Positions 22,081 to 34,840 are shown, counted from the stretch's first letter. The stretch is DNA of 64,000 nt from Notospermus geniculatus (GCA_002633025.1 NMRB01002033.1:67316-131315), one strand, 5' to 3'. Notes: generated from the sequence alone by a model not told the origin. Program-made: numbers and translations.

Positions 22081-25000
22081 CACCGTACAGTAAAATCAAA
22101 TGATGACAATGTTAAGTAATTAAAATATTGTACAGCCCTATAGAACAGTGTCTCTGGCTGTCTTTTGTCACTACGTTCTAATTAGCCTACAATGAGGAAA
22201 CACCGAAATGGGGAACATTGGCAGATGTTACACTGGTCGTTGAACTGGAAATTGGCTTATGCCATGCCAAATTAGGGCAAAGCGTTCTGGCTGGAATTGA
22301 GTGGTCCCATCTCTAAAATGGTTATTACCGCAACTTTCAACCAATGGACTAACCCGTAGTATTTACTTATTTATTTTATTTATTTAATTCGTACAAGAGA
22401 TGTACAGTATCAACAGTGCAGTACATGTGCAAAAAAGGTAAGATGAGAGTGAAATGGCTTTGGGAAAAGAAGTAAACTGTTATTACCAGTACATCATTTA
22501 ACCATCAAAGAGCACCTTTTTAATTCTCAGAATTCTTTCTGGGACACACATTATATTGGTCGCACACTATATTCGCCCCCAATGAGTCAAGCGGTGGACA
22601 AACGTAAAAAAAAGTCAGCACATCGACACCGCTCTAAGATTGAAGCAACATGCATTGGAAAGGCACCCATAAAAATACTTCTCTGAGAATTTCTTACCAA
22701 TAAGCGCAACAAATACACGAGTTCAGAAGTAGTGGCTGTCTTTGAAACTCATATGGCTTCTCAGTCGTTTAATCTACTAATGCATTTGTCACGTACCGCT
22801 GGACCGCTTTGATCTTCAGACTGGTGTGACATTCACTTTTGGTGATACAATTGGTGCTTACACCCTTGCCTCCCACCTTCAGACCAAAAATGCGTCGTCG
22901 AGAGGACTAAACCCCTGAGGCGTAGGAGAATCACTGAGGTATCAATTTTTATATGTTAAAGGGTAAGATTCGGTATTTGGATTTAGATGGAAAAAAGGAC
23001 ATTATGATAATGTAACCTTATGCGAATTTCGATAATTGTTTTTCGCAGTTCCTTTGATCGCTTCTCTACAGGGAGCATCAAACAAATACAACTATTTTAT
23101 TCCTGATTTCGACTGTAGATGTCGACGTCTCAGTAATACTTGCGTAGTCGGTATTTTAAAGCACGACTCTATGCATTAGGTGACTCTTTCTTCCTCCCCA
23201 CCTTGATAAGACTGGTCTCTTGTCCAACCTACATGTATACATTGGTAACAGCGAGGCTGGACTGATACTATGTCGAAACAAAAATGGCCGCCATACCTTC
23301 ATCACTTGAGAAGTTCAACGTGCTGTTATAGCGTGACTAACCCTTCATCAGGAAACACGCTTCAACTCATTCTTTTATATGTAACACCCTCAATACCTAA
23401 TTGGTAACTTACCTCATTCAAATAGATAGATTTGAACAGTCTTGTGGAGCATGCATAGCCTATACGACGTTTCCTAAAGGTCAAAGGTTACGTCGGCCGC
23501 GAGATACAAAACCTAACGCATACTGTCGGGATTTAAAGAAACGCAAACCACCCTCCCTGTTACGGACATCAAAATTGTCGAAGATTTTCTCATTCATTGT
23601 GGCTGTACAGTTGTAATTTATTCTGCTCCCTCGTACCCCTCGCTAGGACTGAAATTTCAGAGTGATCGCTGAAGTCGTTGTCTGAAATAATTGACGGAAA
23701 ACAAATTCAAGATGGCTGTCATAGCCGCCATCTTGAATGAACAGCGGTGTTGGCGAACTTTCCTCTCATAGTACCCTAAAAACTGCTCAGAGTGGACGGT
23801 AACATCATGAGGTCTACGCGAACAATCGGTAAGCCGAAGTAGACGAAGCTTGCAATGAAACAGCATATGGAATCTTCGTAATACCAATAAGTCTATGAGA
23901 TTTTCGTTTATTTCCCAATAGATAGTTGCATTCGTCTTAAAGGCGCGAACGTGCTGTCACCAAGGATAACTGCATGCGTCAAAACTGATTTTCCTGCAGG
24001 CATTGTGAAAAGTATTGTTATTGTGCATTCTTTCCATGAAGAGAAGGTGGTTTCGTTCAACAGCAGTATCCATAGTTACGAAGTTTTAAGAATCTCACTC
24101 TTATTAACATTTCATTACTTACCTTATTGTTCCCCTTTGGATTGCAAATATGATTTTGCCGGCTAGGGATTTCCGTCGATGATAAAATGTCGGTTACCCT
24201 TTGTCAGAGAATCCTTACTTTTAACATGCAAAGTGTCGTCGCTTTCTTTGTCAGGTGGCAGACTTCTGTATCATGTAAATCCCAGTGGATTTCTTCTACT
24301 TTGGTCACCAACTTCCAGGTGTAAAGGGAAAGAATGTCCCCAGGAAAAACTGTCCCAGGCAAAAGATCCTATTGTTACATTCTAATCTCTGGGGATTGGT
24401 TTTCTATAGTCATGCCGCTTATTCCGTCATTCAACAATAGAAAGTGGACACTTTTTACAGGGGGACACTCTGTACTGTTACACCGGCTCTTCCGAGCACT
24501 CAAGGACCCAGTGTTGTTGCTTCGTCATCCACAGCTGTAAAAATAATTCTGCCATTTTCTCGAATAGTCTCAATACGATAGAATCAGTATTGGCTACTTC
24601 CACAGCCAATTTACAGTGAGCGATTGTATCTTGTATGGGCGATATCATGTCGTGATTGGCGTCACTCGTCGTCAATCAGCGGTTTCTACGATTGCTGATG
24701 GGTATTGTAGGTCACGTCTGGCCAATTGCGCACACACAACAGACAAATTGGGCAGTGCTAGGTGATCGGCCATCAGCTCGCCTGAGTGCGTGCAGAGTAA
24801 AAGCATCCGTAGATGTATATGTAGATGTGCATGTACATGTAGGCCTACATGTACATACGTTGGGTGAAGAGAGTTGGCTTCCTGCCGAAGACCGATCTTC
24901 CCTATCCAAAGTGCCCACAAGGTCGTGAACGCTTCGCATTGACCTTGTCATGTTGCACACAGTCATTATCACTGACAGTTTCTGCCAATACCAACAGACA

Positions 25001-26539
25001 TGACTTGTCTGCAGGATGATTTGAATAAAATCCACTGACAATGAATTATCATCAATCTGTTGTACACTCCAGCGGTAATGGGGCAGATTAGGATGGATTT
25101 GACAAATAAGGACATAAAAGGCTTTCTGGAATCATTCATCATCGCTTCATCCTGGTTGTCGTCCATTGGAATATGGGTAGTCTCGGTCACCCATCCGCTG
25201 CTCACATACAAACTTGAGCCTATGCTGCTGTGCTCCTTCTAAATAAAAATCCAGTGTCCCCCTAAACTAAGACAGTCGCGGGTTCTGGAGATGCATATCA
25301 TCTGAAAGAATGCCTTTTATTCTTCCCAAATGTTTGCATGCTCCTCTTAGAAAAATGCTTTTAGAGGAAATTTCGGCCGACCTTTGGTGAGGAGTGAAAA
25401 CTGCCCTGTACATCAAATGTACAGTGCACTCAGCGCAATGTATTGTTAGAAGGACCATTACAGGTTTCTTAGTGCTGCTCAAGCCTGTGATTCAACGCCG
25501 ATGAGTTGATGCTGCTCCGGACACTCAGGTCACTTCCCCAATTGATTCATTGCCAGATTCAGACATTTTGGAAGGTTGTGAGATGAAAATACATGTATAA
25601 TCCAATAATTGAAGCAGCCATTTTATGTCACGTGACCTGTGGCAGTATACCCACAATGCACTGTATCACAGCAATAACGACCTAGTGTGCCAGACGTTTG
25701 TGTGTAGCGGAACTGCGGAACAAAACGACTGGCTGCGCGAGACTAGAATATGGGTTGATCGAGAAGCTGCCATTATTTCATTGATTACCTGGGCTTCTAT
25801 AGCCTAGTAGTTTCTACGGTAATCCTTCTCAAGCGTTAGGCGTATTTTTAGATCCCTTAGGCGCCTGTAGAACAATAAACCCTGTCGTCTGCCCACCCTT
25901 AGTCCCCAATGAGATTACAAGTAATATTAGCCTACTGATATTCCTTGCATTGCTGAGGTTTCTTTCGGAGATCGTTAAATCAAGGCGAAGCCACATGCGA
26001 CACCGTTTATCTCAAAATGCTTGACTCACAAGTCTTTGGCCATCCTATATTATCCTTCTGCATGAGAAAATACGCCATGGCAGTCTTTCAAGCTCTAGGC
26101 AGCCAAGCGTAACTAAGGTTTCACCACCCCCAATACATTTCAGCTTATGTTCTCGATTGACACCGGCAGGCGAACATTCTTCCATATACCATCGACAATA
26201 AATCTTAGATCAGCGATATTGATCCGGTAGGTGCGCAAGCTCTTGTCTGTTGAGTCGTCGCCAGGATCCGCGGCTCTGTCTACATAGCAAAGCCTCGACC
26301 ATTAGATAGATGTTCCATGGATACCGCGCCCCTTTCTCGATGAGGGCAATATACATGAATATGCTGACCAGCTTATGATTTAAAAGGATGTAGGGCTCAA
26401 CAGATGTTGTACATTTGTCGTCTGCAGAGAGAACTTCTAAAATCATACGACGTGGACATCCTGAGTATTGTTCTGGGACAAAATGTAGATGCTTTATATG
26501 TCGGTGACAATGATCTTCCACAATAACCCTTTCCAACAT
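22081..26539. other. Intergenic stretch, no supported gene
   Basis: Many overlapping frames of 60-109 codons, none with a recognisable domain. A short palindrome TTCAAGATGGCTG/CATCTTGAA lies at 23708-23736. The frame at 25069-25242 is hydrophobic but unsupported. Confidence 0.35.
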
Positions 26540-26714
26540 TAGCCTTGTTTACACTACTTTTTTTTGCGTTTACACCTATGAATCGCCGTGTCTAAATAAA
26601 GCCCGGGCTTTTAAAACCCATACATACCGCATACATGCTCAAGAAGCCCGGGCTTATTTCGGACCTGGGCTTCGAAAAGTCCGGGCTTTTTCAGACAGGT
26701 GTAACCAAGGCTAA
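26540..26714. mobile_element. MITE with TAGCCTTGTTTACAC ends
   Basis: The left end TTAGCCTTGTTTACAC pairs with GTGTAACCAAGGCTAA. The interior has repeated and inverted AGCCCGGGCTT words (26600-26690) capable of several local hairpins. About 175 bp. Confidence 0.75.
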
Positions 26715-26964
26715 AGATGGTGGCCGACTAGTTCCCCCATATGACGTCGTGGCCATTCATTGTCCAAACATGATACATGTATACATGTAACACTACCAAA
26801 CACATCTCAGCCAATTATTTTACCTAACCTTTTGTGCCCATGGTCCGCTTGACCAGCTTAGCGTGGCAGAGGCCATTTAATGGTATTAAGCTTCTGACGT
26901 CATACATGTATGGTGAGAACTGTTAGACCGCCATCTTTGTTGGAAAAGTCTGTACACTCCTCAC

Positions 26965-27008
26965 TGCAAGCTTGGAGGAATTTTTCAATATATTCCTCCA
27001 AGCTGCAA
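26965..27008. repeat. Short inverted repeat AGCTTGGAGGAAT
   Basis: CAAGCTTGGAGGAATTTTTC is followed by ATATTCCTCCAAGCTGCAAG, giving a hairpin stem of about 14 bp. No T-run or terminator role is implied in a eukaryote. Confidence 0.5.
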
Positions 27009-27014
27009 GTGTCC

Positions 27015-27931
27015 AGACTGGCCAGGTTTCCCGGCCAGATTTTAACTCCGTATTTATATATCCAGTGGCAGGCAGCGTGCCAGGTTTGTAGTGAAGGGGT
27101 TTATAGAAGGTAACGGCTGGAACCTGTGGTCATGGTCCCATGTTCCGGTCTTATTTCCACTTATCAGCTCCAGTTTATATATGAGAAGACACTGACGGTA
27201 ATCTATTTATAGGGAATGCTTCTCGCGTAATTCACTTGTCTTTCACATCCCGATGCTTGTGAAAAAGCGATTTCCCTTCATGGAAGGAGCTCTGTCGGAG
27301 GAAGTGAGGTTAATCTTGAGAGTGCCTAATTGCGATGACAGGGAAGGGTCTGGAGGGCGCAAACTGAATTACTCAGATCACCTGTCATCAAGGTAAGCTC
27401 TGGATTTCTGGATCTGTCCGTCTGTTTCATGTATTCTAAATCGACGCTGACGTCCTAAGCCAAGGTGTGTCAGTAATGGGCGCACGACATGGCTTCATAT
27501 GGACCAGGAGTGATTGCTTCCGAGAAAGGCTTAGAAACTCATCAGCATCAGTACACCTGTCACGATCAACAGACCAATCTCTCGTCGGTTCAAAGCAATT
27601 TGCCTCAGGGAGGCTTGTGTGCGGCTCAGAAGACACGCAACGTATTTCACTCCTGTTCGCAACGTATTCCTCAATCCCATTTGCAATCTGTTGATCTTCG
27701 GCATTGGTTTGATTCCTCATATATAGCGGCTTTCAGCTGCCTGTTTATTGCAATATGGTAGAGAATGTAAGAGCAATAACATTTGTCGTTCAAAGCCTTC
27801 TGTCAATCGCTGTACGCTGTCGTCGATTAAAAGCGCATAGCAGGCGTCGCCATTGCCTCGGTGGATGAGATGAGGAGTTCGTGGTGTGCGGTATCCTGGG
27901 CCCATATTCATAAAACCTTGCTAGGTTTAGT
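27015..27931. other. Intergenic stretch, nothing recognised
   Basis: Overlapping frames of up to 94 codons on both strands at 27436-27761, none recognisable. GGGCCCATATTCATAAAA at 27899-27916 is one end of the palindromic element seen complete at 34728-34840. Confidence 0.35.
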
Positions 27932-28013
27932 CAATGTCCAGAAACTTGCGAATTTTCGACCCCAATCGGGGTCTTCCTCAGGCACTTTTCAGTTTGAGAG
28001 ACCAGAAAAGACT
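27932..28013 (-). mobile_element. 82-bp Penelope-like terminus inserted with an 11-bp target duplication
   Basis: The block is flanked by direct repeats CTAGGTTTAGT at 27921-27931 and 28014-28024. On the minus strand it reads AGTCTTTTCTGG, AAAGTGCCTGAGGA, AGACCCC, GATT, GGGGTCGAAAATTCGCAAG. This is the terminal hairpin of the larger element at 61253, mobilised or truncated to almost its minimum. Confidence 0.65.
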
Positions 28014-28024
28014 CTAGGTTTAGT

Positions 28025-28929
28025 TGCGTACTAAATTAATACCCAATTTGTGCAGGCCAATGTACACCAGTCCACCAGTCCACCTGATATTGTCCACTAC
28101 CTGGAGGTTGGGCGAAGGAGAGGAAACGGCGTGGCTGATAGAAAAAAAATTATAATGCATTCGTCACGCACTGCCTCGAACTCTATCAGTCTGGCTCAGC
28201 TCATGATCACAATGTAGTTAAATTATGACGACGGGGTAATTTTTTCTCGAAAGTACTGATGTTGTCCTGGTGCCTTGGGTAATAATATCGTACGGCAATT
28301 ATGGCATCGTTTTGGGTATTAATTTGCGTTAAAAGCGTATTCTCGTTGAAGAACTAAAATTTTCTACCATTCGTGCACACACATTGACTCGTGGGGATCG
28401 CATTTGGACGAAATCCCCAGCAGTGCCAAGTGTAGAACAGAATATAATGTCTTGAAAATCACCTCAAATGTCTGCTATTTCTGCCAGAGTATCTGTTCAC
28501 AGTTGATTCTATTATCTCCTCCAGCTGAGGCCCCCGCTGAGATCCATATCGGCGTATCGGAAGAAAAGAAATAACAATGGATTATTAATGAAACTCTTAC
28601 CATGCACCGTGTCTTATAGGAAAGGTGATGCGGTGTCGATCTTGGGTTCACGTTGGAAGCGAACGGTTAAATTAGTTCAAGGTGGCTGGGGGATACGGTG
28701 TTTCCGAAAAACGCTATCGCTGATAAGACTCACTGGTGATGCCGAATATCATAAGCTGAAGTTCTTTTCCTTCAAATATGCTTATCACAACTCCGCTTCG
28801 CAAAAGGTGACGGAGTATCAGCCATCGACGGTGATCCATTCATCATGTTCATTGGACTAATTTTTTCTTTACGAAGACGAAGGTCTTTGGTTAAAATCAC
28901 TCGCCATATTTATCACTGGTTTTAGTGTG
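28025..28929. other. Intergenic stretch, nothing recognised
   Basis: One 90-codon plus-strand frame (28588-28860) with no domain. Confidence 0.35.
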
Positions 28930-29126
28930 GGGAACAACGGCGAAGCAGACCACGCGAGAATATACGCGTGGGTTTGAACTTATAGTACACAGATGCCACC
29001 TATTATTCATGACGATTCAAGGTGCGATTGGCTGTGCTTGGTGAACCGCATCTCTCGAACAATGAGCCTCTATAGGTGTCACCTCTGCTCTATAAGTTAT
29101 CATGTGACCAAATGGTGCTCCCCATT
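28930..29126. mobile_element. AATAGGAG MITE, internal fragment
   Basis: This matches the inside of the element at 12374-12739 in inverted orientation (GTTTGAACTTATAGTACACA, GGCTGTGCTTGGTGAACC, AGCCTCTATAGGTGTCACC). Neither terminal repeat remains. Confidence 0.7.
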
Positions 29127-29746
29127 AACTCGTCACCGATGATCATCTCGGAGAAGTTAGGCCATTTTGATATGAGACGATCGGGGGGTCACGTGAGCGG
29201 GTGCGAATGTGCGGCTGACACGCACACGCATGCGTTGAGGGACGGGACTGTAGAAATTATACGGTGGAGTGGTCACTATCGCCGGTCATCGGCTAACCCA
29301 TTACTGGTTAACGATACCAATGATGGTGTTAATGGGTTCGCAATATCAATGGTTATGTTGGAAATCAATACAAGGGTACTTGCACCGGATTCAATTCCTT
29401 GGTTCCCCTCGTGCAATCTTAGTATGTTCGATGACGCGCAATTATAGCATAGACAATACATCAATTTTTCTCGATGTAACCCGTTACAAATCTTCCCATT
29501 TGTCAAGACTGCTGATGTCCACGCTTCGCACTCAGCGGTCAGGAGGTCGTAGATTGCTACATTCTCTTGTATTGGCCTCAAACCTCACCAGAAGGGAAGC
29601 GATTGTGTAATGGTGCATATCCTGCAACATTGGTATTGAACCACAGTTCGACCGTAATCTTCCGGTGGCATGGCGTTGAAGGAGCCCTTTGAGGGAAAGG
29701 GTCAACGGATGAGGGCAATTTTGCGAAGTACTATCGCATCACAATA
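29127..29746. other. Intergenic stretch with overlapping frames
   Basis: Frames of 101-123 codons lie on both strands at 29076-29610, partly inside the MITE fragment. None contains a domain I recognise and they compete with each other, so none is called. Confidence 0.3.
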
Positions 29747-30156
29747 GTGAGGTTTCGCAAATCTGGCGAAACACGAAGTACGAAATACGAAATTGGACTT
29801 CAACTCCATGACGTAATGTACATGTATTTCTGGAGATGGTTGGTACATGAACCACAAAAAATGTCCCTGCTGCCAGTGCGTCTTTTAGCATATCATGTAA
29901 GACCGAGAGAGTTATGGTGCATCTTGAATTTTTAAATTTCCACTTCGTAGATACGAAGTGGAAACGAAAGATAAATTTCAAAGTTTAATATACACCGTAA
30001 GTCTATCGGGCTAATGTCATACGCAGCAACGCTAAAAGACGCTCTTGCAGCAGGTGGTATTTCTGGTACCGACTATCTCCTGAAATACATTACATCATGG
30101 AAATGAAGTAGAAATTCGTATTTCGTACTTCGTTTTTCGTCAGAATTGCGAAACCT
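29747..30156. mobile_element. MITE family A, copy 3
   Basis: The left end GTGAGGTTTCGCAAATCTGG follows TA; the right end reads CGTCAGAATTGCGAAACC. The centre at 29937-29965 is TTCCACTTCGTAGATACGAAGTGGAA. The right end was later copied (30250-30379). Confidence 0.8.
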
Positions 30157-30379
30157 TTTTTTGTTGAAACCATAACGGCGGGAGTTGGGTTTGTCTGCGC
30201 CGGTAGGTTACAGAATCATGATGATCTGCTTTACGTACATGTATTTTCCATTACATCATGGAAATGAGGTAGAAATTCGTATTTCGTACTTCGTTTTTCG
30301 TCAGAATTGCGAAACCTCCCTATTGTTGAAACCATAACGGCGGGAGCAGGTTACAGAATCATGATGATCTGCTTTACGT
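30089..30379. repeat. Tandem duplication of the right end of MITE A copy 3 plus flank
   Basis: The block ATTACATCATGGAAATGARG to CTGCTTTACGTA occurs at 30089-30238 and again at 30250-30379, including the flanking phrases TTGAAACCATAACGGCGGGA and GTTACAGAATCATGATGATC. Because flank and element are both copied, the duplication happened after insertion. Confidence 0.8.
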
Positions 30380-31164
30380 ATTTTTGAACATTGTAATTTT
30401 GCTTGACAGGAAATCCGTTTCATATGCTAAAACCCTACAACGAATGAGTTCGTAAATTTATTGATGATAAATCCTGGCTAACAGGATCTTAATGGCAGCG
30501 TATTGGCAGATAGAGCAATAATTGATTTTCCTAAACACTCCAATATTATTGGAATAGAGGATTTGGAAAAAATGTAAAATACCTGAATAACATCGTATAA
30601 TTCAGGTCGCTAATACAATAAAGCAGTGCAATGACACGCTCTAGGCGGTTAAACTCAATATTGCCAAGTAAAACATGGAATATTATCAGAATATGCTTTA
30701 GTTATTGGCGTTGGAACAGTTTTGCACAGCGTTTGTTCTCGTAGTTTTTGTTCTGTTCTGAATACACATGACCACAGACCACAGTTAAGTCTGCATCCCA
30801 TGCAGTAGATGAATAAAAAACATAAATGTAGTAAAAAGGTATGAGATGCACATCATGTCTGATGTAAAAAAAATATATGTTCACGGATGTCTTTTCACTG
30901 AGTAGAATTGATAAGATGCGGGGGAGTTTTCTCATCCATGTGGACCATTTCGGAAGATGAGTGGTGTAGCTATTCGACGATATCTTGATTTCGCCTTAGG
31001 CGATACTTACGAATATTCGGAAAGTACATATATGTATCTGAGCGTCGTAGCCAACCTCCAACAGTGACAATCGATTTATAGTATTGACGACCGGAAGTAG
31101 TCAAGCTGGACATGCGCAGGAGGTAGCGTCGTAGCATCACCAGACGCCATCATAAAGCGTGTTA
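30380..31164. other. Intergenic stretch, nothing recognised
   Basis: AT-rich; one 77-codon minus-strand frame without a domain. Confidence 0.35.
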
Positions 31165-31322
31165 TCATGTATCCATGTGCGTGTGCGTAGTCCGTTTACG
31201 GAGGGGCGCATCCATTTTTTCCAAATGTCAGTATCTAATCCATCGACCTGGAAGCATAAAACAATGACTGCTCCCTTCCGTAAATGGACTATATACGCAC
31301 ACGCAAATGCGCATACATGGAT
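31165..31322. mobile_element. Inverted-repeat element with CATGTATCCATG ends
   Basis: The left arm CATGTATCCATGTGCGTGTG and AGTCCGTTTACGGAGGGG pairs with CTCCCTTCCGTAAATGGACT and CACACGCAAATGCGCATACA at the right. The 100-codon frames here are shadows of the repeat. Confidence 0.65.
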
Positions 31323-32060
31323 GCCCTGCTTCACTCTCACTCCTCTACGACTCCTCAGGTCCAGGGTACCAGGTATCCTGTTGCTTTGGTTGTCGGTTGT
31401 CAAGAAAACGTTGGGAAAATCTTCGATCGGCTTCGTCAATTACCTCTCCTGCCGGTAAACGCTACCGTTTGCTTTTACAGTTTGTCAATAAGATAATGAG
31501 CGACGTTAATGGTGGTTCTTATTGTAATCTATAGTCCGCTCTTCTGTGTCAGCAGTTAGCACTAACACAGAGTCTCAGCGGTGCTGAAAGAAACAGTAAT
31601 TGCTTAATACCATAACGTTGATTCCAGAACGTTTAAAGTAACGTGCACGGCCTTGAAAACTGCATGTACAGGAAATGTATGTAGCTCGAGAACCTCTTCA
31701 GCTTCTCGTCTTGTTGACGAAGTACCAGTTCATCTACCGAGGAGTTCTCAGCGACATGTTCTGGTAAAGGGATCAATAAAAGTTGCTGATGTGCCGAGAT
31801 ATGTACATNTCGTCATTTTCATGAATTTAATTTTTGCAGAACATGCAGTACGATCATAACACGAAAGGGCTGAAAATTACCGCTATACCTGCTCCGGGGT
31901 GTGGAGAAAGGACCAGTCCCTACAACTTTTCAAAAGGGACCGATAGTAAATTCTCAAGGACTTAGGAGCTAGGCCTAGTTCGAGGCCACCCTTCATTTCA
32001 TGATTTACGCTGAATATCAACCTCACCACACCACTCGGGAACTCTCTCGGTAAAGTTAAT
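31323..32060. other. Intergenic stretch with a single N
   Basis: An N lies at 31809. Unlike the Ns at 11636 and 21841, no flanking duplication is visible. Frames of 68-75 codons are unsupported. Confidence 0.3.
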
Positions 32061-32136
32061 GATCCTTATGTTTACCCAGGGCCGTCCTGGGTAAAGAAAA
32101 GGATTACCCAGGATGATCCTGGGTAAACATAAGGTA
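32061..32136. repeat. Hairpin repeat of TTACCCAGG words
   Basis: CCTTATGTTTACCCAGG pairs with CCTGGGTAAACATAAGG, with further ACCCAGGA/TCCTGGGT copies in the loop. Confidence 0.7.
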
Positions 32137-32220
32137 TACCCAGGACGACATTGACCCATTCGGCGGTACTTACCATGGAAAGTGCATTCCAGCATGTCCA
32201 GTCGTATTTGATCTCGTTTA

Positions 32221-32296
32221 ACCTTGCAATGGAACATAACCACAAATCACAGGCCTTAGTTAATCTGTGATTTGTGGTTCGGTCCCATTGCAAGGT
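32221..32296. repeat. 76-bp palindrome with ACCTTGCAATGG ends
   Basis: ACCTTGCAATGG and AACCACAAATCACAG pair with CTGTGATTTGTGGTT and CCCATTGCAAGGT around a 12-base loop. The arms of about 32 bases have small mismatches. Confidence 0.75.
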
Positions 32297-32724
32297 GAAT
32301 GGAAGGCAAATATCAATAGAAACGCACTTTAGGCCACAGTCAAGCTCAACGACCAAGACTGAGTTGGGTTCACCATAGTGCTTTGTAAATCACCATGATA
32401 GTCATGTTCGATGTTTCTTCTCGGGAATTCTTTCCCAGTGCGGTTCGTAATGTTTGGCGATCAAATTATCGTAAAACACTGTCAAGGCTAATTCTATCGT
32501 GTAGTTGTCTCACGAAATTCAGTCTTTGACGGCATCCGTGGTATTGTATTTGACCAGGAACAGCGTCTGAGGTTCGATATACCATTCATTCGGTGGTAAT
32601 CGGCACTGTATACTACATGTAAGTACAGTACATACCGCACTCAAAACGAGGGAGAGTGTCGTGCATACTTTAGGCTACGTGTAGATCTATACATGTACAT
32701 GTACATGTACATGTAGTGTACATT

Positions 32725-32991
32725 CAGTGTGTCCCAGAACTGAGAATTAGAATGGAATTAAACAGTGTAGTTGTTGGCTCCTGGTTAGCACGCGTAAAAT
32801 CATTGGTGAAACACTGTTTTCGTCCGAGTACGACCACTCGACTCCAGCTAGAACTACCCTAATTAGGGATGATATAAAAGCCATTTGTTCGCCGGAAAAG
32901 AATATCGGCGTGGATTCACATTTAAACCCGCCGAGGGACAGCTAAAGTTTGTATTCCATTTTACTTCTCAGTTCTCTCTTGGACAGACTGT
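32725..32991. mobile_element. Inverted-repeat element with CAGTGTGTCCCAGA ends
   Basis: The left end CAGTGTGTCCCAGAACTGAG, then AATTAGAATGGAATTAAA, pairs with GTATTCCATTTTACTTCTCA and GTTCTCTCTTGGACAGACTG. A related single end, CAGTGTGTCCCAGAGAGAAC, lies at 21482. Confidence 0.65.
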
Positions 32992-34198
32992 AGTTGCAAG
33001 GTTTATCATTGTGTACACTATCAAAAATTAAAAGGACACCAAAGCTTTTGTTTGGGTGATTGGCAGTAACGTTGCATTACTAAAAAAATTACCGAGGATA
33101 AGCAGTGTCTGTGTTTTTATAACGATGCAATCTTCCATCAATCTTCTTAGAAATAATGGCAACAATTTGTTGCATGACATGGGTAGCTGTACTCATGACA
33201 CTGAGAGAGTGTGGGCACGCAGAGTCATGCTCAGAAAATTAATACTGTATTCTTACATTTCTTCGACAGTAAACTGTCCATATTTTGAAGAAATCAATGA
33301 CTAACGTGCCATATGACACTCACAGGAGAAAGCGAAACCCAAAAGTAATATGGCGTGAGAAAATTGGTCTAATCCTTTGTCACTGTACATTACATTAGCT
33401 CAATCATTACAATGCAATTACTAGACACAGTTGGCATATAGAGTAATCAATTGCTTCGGGGCGATCTTCGGAGGTGGTCGTTTAGATTGGTGATACATGG
33501 GACTGAGGCGATTTTCTGACAGAGTCGAAATCAACTGCTGATTGCAGACAGCCCAATCCTTTGCGATACGCCATGTAGTGCAAAAATTTTTTCTCACAAT
33601 TTCTTGCTACATGTATGTGAGAGGGAAAATCTGATATGAGGTCGTCTGTTGTGTGTACAAAATCTCTCATGTGGGGAGGAAGGTTCTCCTTTATTGGAGA
33701 GTGCGTCGCTGTTCCTTACAAAAATGATACCGCGGGGAGGGATAGATTTGACGTCAACTGTGGAATACAATACACGGGTCAAGAAAATATGCGAAAGTTC
33801 TGCAAACGACCATTCTTCCACACAATTAATTACACACATTGCTCTAGCCTGTCCAGCTTAGATAAGCGGCACGTAATGGCCTTCTCTGGCTTTGACAACA
33901 TTACCATCTCAATCACTTTCTCGATGTTGTATGGCCTCGTGGCTAGTGCACATGGAAGGTAAATGGCTGCGGATGTGATTGAATCCTATCAGCTGACACA
34001 GTGGGGTTCCGGCAAACAAAAGGAGGCGCTGATCATCAACTAGACCACCTTGCAGTCGACATTCGTTCCTCATTTACGACTGCTGTCGCCCTCTTGATTC
34101 TGGCTGTGATTCGTCGGAATACGTCCAATCATCCGCTACGTGGCGCTACGATCTACTGCACTATATTTTCAGCCATCTATAAAGACAGGGTACCAGTC
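32992..34198. other. Intergenic stretch, no supported gene
   Basis: A plus-strand frame of 108 codons (33636-33962) is cysteine-containing but matches nothing I know and overlaps frames on the other strand. Confidence 0.3.
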
Positions 34199-34350
34199 TA
34201 GGATTTCTACGGAGTTTTCGTGCGTGCGCACTCATCTGGTATATAGGAAACCAAAATTTATCGGCGATGTGATTGGTCAAGAGACCAAACTTGCCTAACA
34301 GATTGGTGCGTACGCATGCACAAAAATCACCGTAGAAATCCAAGATGGCG
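34199..34350. mobile_element. MITE carrying CCAAGATGGCGG ends, copy 2
   Basis: GATTTCTACGGAGTTTTCGTG, GTGCGCACTCATCTGGTA pair with GATTGGTGCGTACGCATGCAC and AATCACCGTAGAAATCC. The right end, including CAAGATGGCGGGCGGGGCC, recurs at 35604-35640. Confidence 0.6.
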
Positions 34351-34465
34351 GGCGGGGCCCCGTGGAAACGATGAAAAACGGGTTCAGAACTCGCTCCCCT
34401 TTGTTACGAGAGTAGGCTACCACGTGGGAGGTACAAAGATGCCAAACGTTAATTTTCAAGTTAAG

Positions 34466-34714
34466 TATAGTCCATTCAAGATACCTAAGGCAAATCGTAC
34501 TTGGCTAACCTTGTCAGTTTTGGTTAGTCTATTGCTAACAGCTTGACCACAAACACAGCCAAAAGGCAAAAGGTGACATGCATTATGAACTTCACCATTG
34601 GACTCGCCTGTTTAAGTATTGTGCAATAGCTCGTCAAAATAGTGAACAGAGTCGTGTAACATTGCAGAGTTCAACCCAGTACCATTTGCCTTAGGTATCT
34701 GGAATGGACTATAC
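34466..34714. mobile_element. Inverted-repeat element inside the first duplication unit
   Basis: TATAGTCCATTCAAGATACC and TAAGGCAAAT pair with ATTTGCCTTAGGTATCTGGA and ATGGACTATA. It is absent from the second duplication unit. Confidence 0.75.
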
Positions 34715-34727
34715 AGTTTGTATAGGC

Positions 34728-34840
34728 CAGGGCCCATATTCATAAACCTACTTAAGTCAAAGTGTGATACTTATCTTTTGTGTTCAACAAAGGATAAGTA
34801 TCACACTTAGACTTAAGTAGTTTTATGAATATCGGCCCTG
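34728..34840. mobile_element. Palindromic MITE with GGGCCNATATTCATAAA ends
   Basis: About 113 bp, arms of about 54 bp: CAGGGCCCATATTCATAAAC, TACTTAAGTC, AGTGTGATACTTATC and their complements. One end alone also occurs at 27899. Confidence 0.8.

Noticed and set aside
29076-29610. Overlapping frames of 101-123 codons on both strands
   Set aside because: They begin inside an AATAGGAG MITE fragment, compete with each other and match no family.
33636-33962. 108-codon plus-strand frame with several cysteines, considered as a secreted peptide
   Set aside because: No signal peptide and no regular cysteine pattern; overlaps frames on the other strand.
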